64,000 bases of DNA from JAEWWD01 sp964440115 (lineage in GTDB: Bacteria; Bacillota; Clostridia; Christensenellales; CAG-138): NCBI GenBank assembly GCA_964440115.1, contig CAYTPV010000001.1:248001-312000 (forward strand), written 5' to 3'. Both the position numbers and the translations under genes were made by a program. Below, one piece after another: positions 14,703-22,299 of this stretch. The notes under the pieces were generated by a model, which saw only the letters and a list, made by a program, of their open reading frames with translations, did not search any database and was not told the DNA's origin. The stretch's first letter is position 1; each line of letters starts with the position of its first letter.

Positions 14703-15830
14703 TTATTGATTGAGCTGTACGCTTCCGCCAAGCTCATGCAACGCATTTATGGAATCCGAATGTACCTCAAGCCCTTTTTCCCTGACATACAAAATGGTAT
14801 CGGTAAGCGCCTTTACGGAAGCGGCGTCAAGATCCTCCATCGCCAGTCGCCGAAGCTCTTCCACGCCTTTGTATTTTCTTCCATATTCGACCATGTCGGC
14901 CAGATAAATGAGTTTATCCAGCTTTGTGGCGCTTATGCCCAGCGTGGTATGCCGCCTGATTGCCTGCAGAACAGCTTCATCCGCAACGCCGTATTCCTCA
15001 CGAGCAATGCGTTCGCCGGTGATGGCATGCGTGAGCGAACCCTTGTCCACTCCTCGCCCACAATCGTGCAGCAACGCCGCAAGCCTCGCCTGCTCAGGGT
15101 CCACACCATGCCGCTGCGCAAGCGCCGCTGCCATTCGGACAACGCCCATCGTATGCTTGTACCTATTGGTATTCAACGCGGCACGGCACTTTTCCTGCAT
15201 GCGCTTGATCTGTTCGGGCAAATATAAGCCCGTTTCATAGATATACCGTTCAACCGCCGGTGAAACAAGCCCCGCAATGGGCAGCGCATGCTCCATATTA
15301 TCGCGTATGAGCGTAGACGAAATGGGGGGAATGTCCAACGAAACCAACCGGACATCGGCACCATACTCTTGCCTTAATAGTTGTGCTGCCTGCTCATCAG
15401 CCGCATTCTGCCCCTTGCGCGGCACAGCCGCAAATATCGCTTCCTTTAAAAGATCGGGCGCATTTCGCCAGGTTGGCAGATCCTGCAGCATATCGCTGCC
15501 TACAATGACAAACCACTCTGCGCTGGGGTACAGCAGTTTCAGTTCATGAAGGGTATCCGTGGTATAGCTTTTCCCCGGACGCTTCATTTCAATATCACAG
15601 GGAACCAATCCTTCAGAAGCTTTTGCCGCAAGACAAACCATTTCGTACCGCAGCAAGGCGTCAACATGTCCCTGAACCTGTTTGTGCGGCGGATCCTGCG
15701 CAACGATGAGCAGCACTTCGTCAAGGAAGAGCAGGTCTTTTACTCCCTTTGCCATAGCAATATGCGCGGCATGCACCGGATTGAATGTTCCTCCCAGTAT
15801 TCCGATGCGGCGCGGACATTCTTGCGTCAT
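14703..15830 (-). CDS. nadD-yqeK: NadD-YqeK fusion: nicotinate-nucleotide adenylyltransferase with HD-domain phosphohydrolase
   Basis: 375 residues from the ATG at 15830. Residues about 5-200 are NadD: GGTFNPVHAAHI (nucleotidyltransferase HxGH-type motif, here HxAH) and ISSTLIRDN. It makes deamido-NAD+ from NaMN and ATP. Residues about 210-370 are YqeK, an HD hydrolase of Ap4A, with HTMGVVRMA and the LLHDCGR metal motif. In most Firmicutes these are two adjacent genes; here one frame spans both with no stop, a fusion also known in some clostridia. The next gene is rsfS. Confidence 0.93.
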   Translation of the reverse strand: MTQECPRRIGILGGTFNPVHAAHIAMAKGVKDLLFLDEVLLIVAQDPPHKQVQGHVDALLRYEMVCLAAKASEGLVPCDIEMKRPGKSYTTDTLHELKLLYPSAEWFVIVGSDMLQDLPTWRNAPDLLKEAIFAAVPRKGQNAADEQAAQLLRQEYGADVRLVSLDIPPISSTLIRDNMEHALPIAGLVSPAVERYIYETGLYLPEQIKRMQEKCRAALNTNRYKHTMGVVRMAAALAQRHGVDPEQARLAALLHDCGRGVDKGSLTHAITGERIAREEYGVADEAVLQAIRRHTTLGISATKLDKLIYLADMVEYGRKYKGVEELRRLAMEDLDAASVKALTDTILYVREKGLEVHSDSINALHELGGSVQLNQ

Positions 15831-16072
15831 CCTTAATAAATCCTTCCCAGTCGCAGGCACACTACAGCACTGCAAAGATTCAGTATATGTTTACCTGTCT
15901 GTTTTGTCAAACAAGCGTTTTCCGGGCAATTCGGCACATATTTTCACACGCACGCAAGTATTTTGTGAAAAAAAACGTGTCCTGTTACACATATTATACA
16001 CCAAAGACCGCAAACAACGCATACGAAACCATACTTCGGAAATACTCAAAGCAGTTAAAAGGAGGACATGCC

Positions 16073-16906
16073 ATGGACAGGGACTTGAAACGGTATTTCA
16101 AACAGCAGCAGCACGGCGGCCGCGGCAGCGCAGCACGCCTGATGGATGGCATTGCGCTGCGCCTTGTATTTGCGGCGGCATGCTATCTTTGGTTCAAATA
16201 CAATGTCGAAAATCAGGTGGCAATCATACTTCTGACATCTGTGACGACATTGCTGTTCCTTGCCGCAGCCCAACTGTGGCAGGAAATATCCTTCGACAGA
16301 TTTGTTCAGCGTGAACGCGATCGACTGCTGGACTCGGTGCTGCGCGAGCGGCTGCTGCTGCTTAGCGCCTCCTCGTTCAGGGACTTATGCAAAAGCGTAT
16401 TGGAACAGATTACGGGCCAGGATGAAGCTTACTTGTGGTGCGTACAGCGTGCGGCGCCGCTGAGTGAAGACGATGTTCTGCAGGCCTACAGGGCTGCGAG
16501 ATCACATAATGCGCTGCGGTTGTGCATCTGCAGTTTGTCTAACTGTTCGCCGACCGCATCGGCTTTGATGAACAGGCTGCCCATTCATGCGGAAATACTC
16601 AAGCCGGATTTGCTGCTGCGCATGGCGCGGCAAACGGAAGGTTACAGTGTCAGTCAGTCAGATCTGGAAACGCATATCAGAAGCAGCCAGATCCAACACC
16701 GGGAAAAACGCGCGCAAATGCAGGCACAGCCGTTTGCGGCAGGCCGCGCGAAAAAATACTTGTTATGCGCAGCAGTACTCATAGCGGCATCGTTTTTAAC
16801 GGGTTACGCGCTCTATTACCGCATGCTTGCCGGCGTATGTCTGCTGCTGAGCGCGACTTCCTACATGCTCAACCGGCCCGCACCCGTCCAGATAGCGGAT
16901 CAATAA
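16073..16906 (+). CDS. Membrane protein of unknown function
   Basis: 277 residues. The ATG at 16073 is chosen because GGAGG sits 7 bases upstream; the frame is open much further 5' but without a site. The layout is symmetrical: a basic N-terminus, two hydrophobic helices (about 27-63), a soluble middle of about 160 residues with several Cys, then two hydrophobic helices near 225-265. The middle contains a helical RERDRLLDSVLRERLLLL stretch. I do not recognise the family. Divergent from nadD-yqeK and followed by a small Gln/Asn-rich gene. Confidence 0.7.
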   Translation: MDRDLKRYFKQQQHGGRGSAARLMDGIALRLVFAAACYLWFKYNVENQVAIILLTSVTTLLFLAAAQLWQEISFDRFVQRERDRLLDSVLRERLLLLSASSFRDLCKSVLEQITGQDEAYLWCVQRAAPLSEDDVLQAYRAARSHNALRLCICSLSNCSPTASALMNRLPIHAEILKPDLLLRMARQTEGYSVSQSDLETHIRSSQIQHREKRAQMQAQPFAAGRAKKYLLCAAVLIAASFLTGYALYYRMLAGVCLLLSATSYMLNRPAPVQIADQ

Positions 16907-17019
16907 AAATTTGGCAGGCATACCTGCATTTTTAAGAATGTCTCGCCCGTACCCCGCGCATGCTAATAGCGTGCCGGGGGTGTATTCCCAAATACGAAAG
17001 GAAAAGGAGGGCGAAACAA

Positions 17020-17163
17020 ATGGCATATAATCAGAACAACAATACCAATAACCCGAACAGCACCGAGCAGAAGCAGCGCACCAATCAGCAGCAGCAACAG
17101 CAGAAGCAGAATCAGGGCCAGCAGAAGCAAAAACAGCAGATGCCCAACCCGACCCAGTACTAA
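17020..17163 (+). CDS. 47-residue Gln/Asn-rich small protein
   Basis: The ATG at 17020 is preceded by AGGAGGGCGAAACAA, an excellent ribosome binding site, and the frame ends in TAA. 17 of 47 residues are Gln and 10 are Asn; there are no Cys, Trp, Phe, Leu, Ile or Val residues, and the protein ends NPTQY. Such extreme hydrophilicity resembles gamma-type small acid-soluble spore proteins of Bacillus, which are Gln/Asn-rich storage proteins, but none of their repeats is evident. It follows the membrane protein gene at 16073 after a hairpin at about 16945-16980. Real expression is likely from the start signal; function unknown. Confidence 0.6.
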   Translation: MAYNQNNNTNNPNSTEQKQRTNQQQQQQKQNQGQQKQKQQMPNPTQY

Positions 17164-17324
17164 TTCGGGCGGGCATTTGCCCGTGATCGTCTAGCCAGGT
17201 ATGTTCTGAGCATTTTAGCTTCAACATATCAGGCGACCAGAAAACTACCTCTTTCGTTGTTCCTGCGCGCGCGTTACTCCGTTCATTGCGCAGACAGGAT
17301 GAACTGAATGAACCCGAACGGCCA

Positions 17325-17365
17325 AGCAAAAGGGCAACGCAGACATGCGTGCCCTTTTGCTCATT
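17325..17365. terminator. Bidirectional terminator upstream of ptb
   Basis: Stem AGCAAAAGGGCA (17325-17336) with TGCCCTTTTGCT (17350-17361), plus a short inner CGC pairing. Follows the small-protein gene; the rest of 17164-17567 shows no convincing promoter or gene. Confidence 0.7.
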
Positions 17366-17567
17366 TAAATACTCCTATCATACTTCAATTCGACAATTCC
17401 GGCTTTATCAATAAACGCCATGCAGCACCGCTTGCACGCAGGGCAGAATATATGTTAGCGTGCTTTCGCGCGAGGGATTGCGCATAGCGGATAAAACCGT
17501 TATCATAATGGCATCGGACCTAAATAAAGCGGATGCATCCATTTACTTCCGGAAAGGATTGCTCAGT

Positions 17568-18464
17568 ATGGCGATCAAGAATTTTGATGAACTCATTCAG
17601 AAAGTAAAAAGCGGCAAAAAGAGCACTGTGGCACTGGTGGAAGCCAACGATACACATGCTCTGGAAGCAGTCATACACGCAGCGGATATTGTGGACGCCG
17701 TACTCATCGGCAACAGGGAAGCAATTATTGCATCGCTTGCGGAGCTTGGGCAGGATGCCTCCCGCTTCCCCATTGTGGAAGTGCCCGAAGGCATGCATCC
17801 GTCCGTCTGTGCGGCCAACCTCATACACGAAGGCCGCGCGGATTTTCTGATGAAGGGCAAAATCATGACGGGCGATCTCCTAAAGGGTGTGCTCTCCCCG
17901 GAAGCTAATCTCCGCTCGGGCGGACTGATGAGCCACGTAATGATGGTGGAAGTGCCCGGGTACCACAAGCTGCTGTGCGTGACCGACGGCGGCATGTGCA
18001 CTTATCCGGATTTGGAAAAGAAAAAGCATATCGTGGAAAACGCAGTGCGTTTCTTTCACGGTCTTGGCTATGAAAAGCCCAATGTTGCCGCGCTTTGCGC
18101 CATAGAAACTGTCAATCCCAAAATGCAGGATACAGTCGACGCCGAGGCGCTCAAGGAAATGAGCCTTTCGGGCGAGCTTCCTTCCTGCTATGTCGAAGGC
18201 CCCATTTCTTATGACCTTGCCATGGTGCCGGAACTTTCCGAGGTAAAAGGATACCATTGCCCCTGCGCCGGCGATTTTGATATTTTATTTGTTCCTGAAA
18301 TAGTAGTGGGAAATGTACTGGGCAAATGCCTCGTGTATACCTGCGGCGGCCGGATGGCCGGCATCGTGCAGGGCTGCAAAGTGCCCATCGTTCTGACTTC
18401 GCGCGGTTCTTCCTCCGAAGAAAAATACTACGCGCTCGCACTTGGCGCGGGCGTATGCGGCTGA
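17568..18464 (+). CDS. ptb: Phosphate butyryltransferase
   Basis: 298 residues from the ATG at 17568 (GGAAAGG upstream); the frame is open further 5' but that part lacks homology-like sequence. It belongs to the phosphate acetyl/butyryltransferase family, interconverting butyryl-CoA and butyryl phosphate. Recognisable blocks include GRADFLMKGKIMTGDLLKGVL and SHVMMVEVPGYHKLLCVTDGGM. The butyrate kinase gene starts 7 bases after its stop, the classical ptb-buk operon that ends butyrate fermentation with ATP formation. The CoA-acyl specificity (butyryl versus branched acyl) cannot be read off. Confidence 0.92.
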   Translation: MAIKNFDELIQKVKSGKKSTVALVEANDTHALEAVIHAADIVDAVLIGNREAIIASLAELGQDASRFPIVEVPEGMHPSVCAANLIHEGRADFLMKGKIMTGDLLKGVLSPEANLRSGGLMSHVMMVEVPGYHKLLCVTDGGMCTYPDLEKKKHIVENAVRFFHGLGYEKPNVAALCAIETVNPKMQDTVDAEALKEMSLSGELPSCYVEGPISYDLAMVPELSEVKGYHCPCAGDFDILFVPEIVVGNVLGKCLVYTCGGRMAGIVQGCKVPIVLTSRGSSSEEKYYALALGAGVCG

Positions 18465-18471
18465 GGTGACT

Positions 18472-19554
18472 ATGGAGCGGATATTGGTTATCAACCCCGG
18501 CAGCACCTCTACGAAAATAGCCGTATATGAAGATGATAAGCGGGTTTTGAGCGAGACGCTGCGCCATTCCAACGAAGATCTTACGCACTTTTCCTGGGTA
18601 ATGGAGGAAGTCGACTATCGAAAATCCCTTATTGAACAAAGCCTTAAGGATCATGGAGTAAGCTTAAGCACGCTGACCTGCATCATGGCACGCGGAGGCA
18701 TGCTCCCGCCCGTCGAATCGGGTGGATACACTGTTACGCAGGAAATGGTGGATTATCTTTATTCCGTCAAAACAGGCGCTCATGTTTCCAATACAGCCAG
18801 CGTCATCGGCTTTGAAATGGCAAACGAAGTTGGCATACCCGCCTATGTATACGACCCTGTCTCTGTCGACGAACTTGAACCGATCGCGCGTATTACCGGA
18901 GTTCCTGAACTCCCCAAACGAAGCCAGGGCCATGCCCTCAATACGCATGCCATGGCACGTCATTGCGCTCGAGATATACTGCACAAACCTATTGAAGAAT
19001 GCACATTCATAGTCGTGCATATCGGCGGGGGCATAAGCTCATGGCTGATTCACAAAGGCCGGTCCATCGATATGTACAGCGACGACGACGCTGGTTTCGC
19101 ACCCGAGCGCAGCGGCAGGCTGCAGGCACTCCCACTGATAAAGCTGTGTTACAGCGGAAAATACACTCTCGAACAGCTCTCCAAAATGATCCGCGGCAAC
19201 GGCGGCCTTCGCGCATTGCTCGGAACCAGCGACGCGCGGGAAGTGGAAGCGCGCATCGCCGCAGGCGACGAATACGCAAAGCTCGTATATGACGCATTCT
19301 GTTATGGCATTGCAAAAAGCATAGGAGATCTTGCCACCGCTGTGCGCGGTAAGGTCGACCGTATCATATTGACCGGCGGCATCGCCTATTCCAAAATGGT
19401 GACGGACAGCATATGCTCTTATGTGGATTGGATCGCACCGGTGGAACTGATGCCCGGGGAGTTCGAAATGGAAGCGCTCGCCGAAGGCGGGCTCAGAATA
19501 CTGCGTGGTGAGGAGTCGCCCAAAACGATCGACTGGCAGAAATACAAGAACTGA
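18472..19554 (+). CDS. buk: Butyrate kinase
   Basis: 360 residues, acetate/butyrate kinase (ASKHA) family. MERILVINPGSTSTKIAVYE is the phosphate-1 loop; VVHIGGGISSWLIHKGR and ILTGGIAYSKMV are the phosphate-2 and adenosine motifs. It turns butyryl phosphate and ADP into butyrate and ATP. Co-transcribed with ptb; the start lies within a GAGGTGACT context just after the ptb stop. Confidence 0.95.
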   Translation: MERILVINPGSTSTKIAVYEDDKRVLSETLRHSNEDLTHFSWVMEEVDYRKSLIEQSLKDHGVSLSTLTCIMARGGMLPPVESGGYTVTQEMVDYLYSVKTGAHVSNTASVIGFEMANEVGIPAYVYDPVSVDELEPIARITGVPELPKRSQGHALNTHAMARHCARDILHKPIEECTFIVVHIGGGISSWLIHKGRSIDMYSDDDAGFAPERSGRLQALPLIKLCYSGKYTLEQLSKMIRGNGGLRALLGTSDAREVEARIAAGDEYAKLVYDAFCYGIAKSIGDLATAVRGKVDRIILTGGIAYSKMVTDSICSYVDWIAPVELMPGEFEMEALAEGGLRILRGEESPKTIDWQKYKN

Positions 19555-19622
19555 CATAAGCGTACTTGAAGCCGTCTGCCGGGAACGTATCGTGCACAGG
19601 CATTGGGCGCACGCTAATACGT

Positions 19623-20138
19623 ATGGATAAGTGGAATTATCGAATTCAAACGCTGCGCGCCAGTCGGCAGGGACACATACGCATTCGCCGCAGAAGGCCT
19701 GTGCGCATGCTGACGGTTGCGCTTGTGATAGTCGGACTGCTGTTGTTGGCCGCGCTTGCGTTCGCGCTCAAAGGGATTATCGTTCCATCGGCCCCATCGC
19801 CAACGCCTTCGTTCACGCCATCGGCATCGCCTACGCCATCCCCCTCGCCTTCGCCCACGGCAATGCCGACGCCTTCGCCCACAGCGTCGCCTTCGCCTTC
19901 TCCGTCGGCGGCGCCTTCGCCATCGCCTTCGCCTACACGCACGCCCAAACCCACGGCGCGGCCTACCCCTACGCCCACCCCGGTAGAGATTCCTGAAGAA
20001 TCGCCTACGCCGAGTCCCGGGCGAACGCCGCGGCCGCCGATTACCCCTAAGCCAACGGATACCCCTGAACCCACGACACAAACTCCGCCCGTGACAACGG
20101 AGCCGATACCGGATATCAGCCCCGGTCAGATTGTATAA
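19623..20138 (+). CDS. Pro/Thr/Ser-rich single-pass membrane protein
   Basis: 171 residues from the ATG at 19623; an upstream TTG at 19566 is possible, and neither has a good ribosome binding site. A basic N-terminus (RRRRPVR) precedes one membrane helix (MLTVALVIVGLLLLAALAFAL). The remaining 120 residues are low-complexity Pro/Ser/Thr repeats (SPTPSPSP type), then end DISPGQIV. It looks like a cell-wall-spanning spacer with no folded domain. It lies between buk and murI. Codon-level low complexity makes all frames open here; this one is preferred for the plausible membrane topology. Confidence 0.5.
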   Translation: MDKWNYRIQTLRASRQGHIRIRRRRPVRMLTVALVIVGLLLLAALAFALKGIIVPSAPSPTPSFTPSASPTPSPSPSPTAMPTPSPTASPSPSPSAAPSPSPSPTRTPKPTARPTPTPTPVEIPEESPTPSPGRTPRPPITPKPTDTPEPTTQTPPVTTEPIPDISPGQIV

Positions 20139-20213
20139 GCGGGAAATCAATATTTTTGCGGCATACCCTTTTTGCGCCTGTTCACGAACAGCGCGCGCCG
20201 CTATGGAGGAATC

Positions 20214-21017
20214 ATGGACACACGTCCCATCGGCATTTTCGACAGTGGCCTGGGCGGCGTATCTACGCTGCGTCAGGCCATCCATTTGCTCCCCAATGAG
20301 AATTTCGTATACTACGGAGATAACGGCAACGCACCGTACGGCAGCCGCAGCGATGAGGAAATACGCGTACTTTCACGGAATGCTGTGCAATTTTTAATTG
20401 ATAAAGGAACCAAGGCCATACTCTTGGCATGCAATACATCTACAGCGGCAGCATACGAGCAACTCAAGCAAATTTCACCTATTCCCATCATCGGTATTGA
20501 ACCGGCCATATTGCAGGCCGCCGCGCTCGGAGGATCAGGCCGTATACTCATGATGTCCACCGAGGCCACCGCCCGCATGCCCCGCTATCATATGCTGCGC
20601 GAAAAGCTGCCGGACCCTGCCCGTGTAACTGACGTACCCTGCAGCTCGCAGTTTGTCTGGCGGGTGGAGCATGGCGTGTCCGATCCCGGCGGATATGACG
20701 ACCTGTTCGACGCTGCGCTTGCGCCTTTCCATGGCGAGACGGTGGATGCCATTGTACTTGGCTGCACGCATTACCTGTTTTTTCAAAGCCAGCTTGCGCA
20801 ATACGCACGCTCCCATTTTAATGGCGAACAACGCTTTTTCGACGGCGGACGTGCCTCTGCGTCCGCGCTTTTACAGACTTTGGAGCAGAATGACATTTTG
20901 AATTCAGATGGACCGGGCGGCATAACGTTCTACACAAGCGGGGATTACGATACCTACCACGCCAGATTTATGTCGTTGCTGCATCAACCTATGCATATCG
21001 AAGGTATGGAATTATGA
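20214..21017 (+). CDS. murI: Glutamate racemase
   Basis: 267 residues from the ATG at 20214 with GGAGGAATC upstream. It supplies D-glutamate for peptidoglycan. All landmarks are present: IGIFDSGLGG with Asp10-Ser11, the catalytic Cys73 in ACNTSTAAA, and the second catalytic Cys184 in GCTHYLFF. Length is normal. Followed by a long hairpin-rich non-coding element. Confidence 0.95.
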   Translation: MDTRPIGIFDSGLGGVSTLRQAIHLLPNENFVYYGDNGNAPYGSRSDEEIRVLSRNAVQFLIDKGTKAILLACNTSTAAAYEQLKQISPIPIIGIEPAILQAAALGGSGRILMMSTEATARMPRYHMLREKLPDPARVTDVPCSSQFVWRVEHGVSDPGGYDDLFDAALAPFHGETVDAIVLGCTHYLFFQSQLAQYARSHFNGEQRFFDGGRASASALLQTLEQNDILNSDGPGGITFYTSGDYDTYHARFMSLLHQPMHIEGMEL

Positions 21018-21356
21018 GCCTATGATAAAGTCCTACGGACATTATAGGCCATCGGTAAAGTCCCTTGGACTTTGCCGATGGGTTTTCTGTGGGTTAAAAT
21101 GCAGCTAATGGCTGCATTTTTTCCACCGATTTGACGCGCATGTCGTCAAATCGGATCCAAAGTGGGGGATTTTAGAATCCCCCACACCCCCATAGAGGGT
21201 TTGCCGATACCTGCAAAGTCCTACGGACTCTATATGGGGCTTTCTGCAGGTCAGAATCCGCTCATGGCGGCATTCTTCTGCAAATTCGACGAATGAATCG
21301 CCGAATTTGAATGAAAGCAGGGGATTTTTATTCCATCGGCCCCCAGAGAGGGAATT
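21018..21356. repeat. Hairpin-rich tandem element with conserved AAAGTCC...GGACT core
   Basis: Three hairpins share the inner core AAAGTCCnnnGGAC but have different outer stems: GCCTAT/ATAGGC (21018-21049), CCATCGG/CCGATGG (21049-21081) and ACCTGCA/TGCAGGT (21209-21251). Two modules of about 150 bases (about 21049-21199 and 21207-21352) repeat the same order: core hairpin, ATGCnGC...GCnGCATT hairpin, AAATTCGACG-like hairpin, GGGGGATTTT block, AGAGGG. Diverged stems that stay paired suggest selection on structure, or a degenerating repeat family. Confidence 0.6.
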
Positions 21357-21422
21357 CCACAGAGCCGTTATGCTGTGATGAATATCAAAGGAAACCTCTC
21401 AAAAAATGATATGTCTATAAAA

Positions 21423-21446
21423 CAAGGGCAATTAGCCCTTTTTTTT
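21423..21446. terminator. Terminator between the repeat element and the M15 peptidase gene
   Basis: AAGGGC-aatta-GCCCTT followed by eight T on the plus strand; the minus strand has a T-rich tail too. Serves the convergent murI side and the peptidase gene. Confidence 0.8.
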
Positions 21447-21448
21447 AT

Positions 21449-22096
21449 TTAGCGCCGCGGAATTTTCTGCATAAGCGCCCGCCATGTTTCCGCATCTACT
21501 TCGCCCGTCACTTTGAGCTTGCGAGAAGCCTGAAACCTCCTGACGTCGGCGGCAGTCGCCGGGGAAAAGCATCCGGTCAGGCCGCCTTCCGTCGGACTGT
21601 ACAGCAACAGCGCATCCTGCAGCACAAATACGTGAACGCCGCGCATGCCCTGCTTGAGCCGTGGATAACATCCATGCAATCCCGCCGCGGGCGCTATGCT
21701 TTTTTCCACATGCAGCCAGCCCGGCGTTGAAAACGGCGGCTCTACGCGGTCAAATCCGCAGCGCGAAAGCGCAAGCCTGGTAAGGCGCATCTGCGTAGGT
21801 GTATCCAGTTTATAGCCAATGTCGAATGCGAGTCCAGCGTAATGCGCGGATTCCCCTTCATGCCCTCCCTCTTTCAGGCGGCGGAAGGCATATCGTACGG
21901 TTAAAGGCTCTATCATCGCAAGCAGCTGTTCAAGCGCACGCAATGCCCTGATATCGGTCCACAATATATCCGAGGCACTGCGTCCCTGAAACGCGCGCAC
22001 TGTGAGCAGTCCAAACTTAGTGCCCGGCATCGGGTCATCGGGCAAGAGGGTTTTGGCGATCCATTCTCCAGATTGCGGATCGAAAACATACACCAT
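21449..22096 (-). CDS. Peptidase M15-like carboxypeptidase with peptidoglycan-binding domain
   Basis: 215 residues from the ATG at 22096; the frame continues to 22231, so a longer start is possible. The middle has ESAHYAGLAFDIG and GWLHVE, matching the SxHxxGxAxD and WxHxE zinc motifs of M15 D-Ala-D-Ala carboxypeptidase-type enzymes. The C-terminal 60 residues, ending FSPATAADVRRFQASRKLKVTGEVDAETW and a short helix, are a PG_binding_1 domain. This order (catalytic then binding) suits a cell-wall trimming enzyme. No clear signal peptide from this start. Convergent with murI. Confidence 0.75.
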   Translation of the reverse strand: MVYVFDPQSGEWIAKTLLPDDPMPGTKFGLLTVRAFQGRSASDILWTDIRALRALEQLLAMIEPLTVRYAFRRLKEGGHEGESAHYAGLAFDIGYKLDTPTQMRLTRLALSRCGFDRVEPPFSTPGWLHVEKSIAPAAGLHGCYPRLKQGMRGVHVFVLQDALLLYSPTEGGLTGCFSPATAADVRRFQASRKLKVTGEVDAETWRALMQKIPRR

Positions 22097-22299
22097 TCCT
22101 GCAGCCACCTTCCCCCTTGTTGTCCGCACCCTGCTTACAATGTATGAGCGGTATGCGGCAAGGGTGAAAAAAGCAATTCTTTGAATGCTGGCATATTTAT
22201 AGAGGAATATTGCGTTATTCATGCTTTTCAAAACTGCGGGGACGGCGTATCATGATGGGAAATACATTGGCTTCAATCCTCATTGGAAGGAGACCCGAT

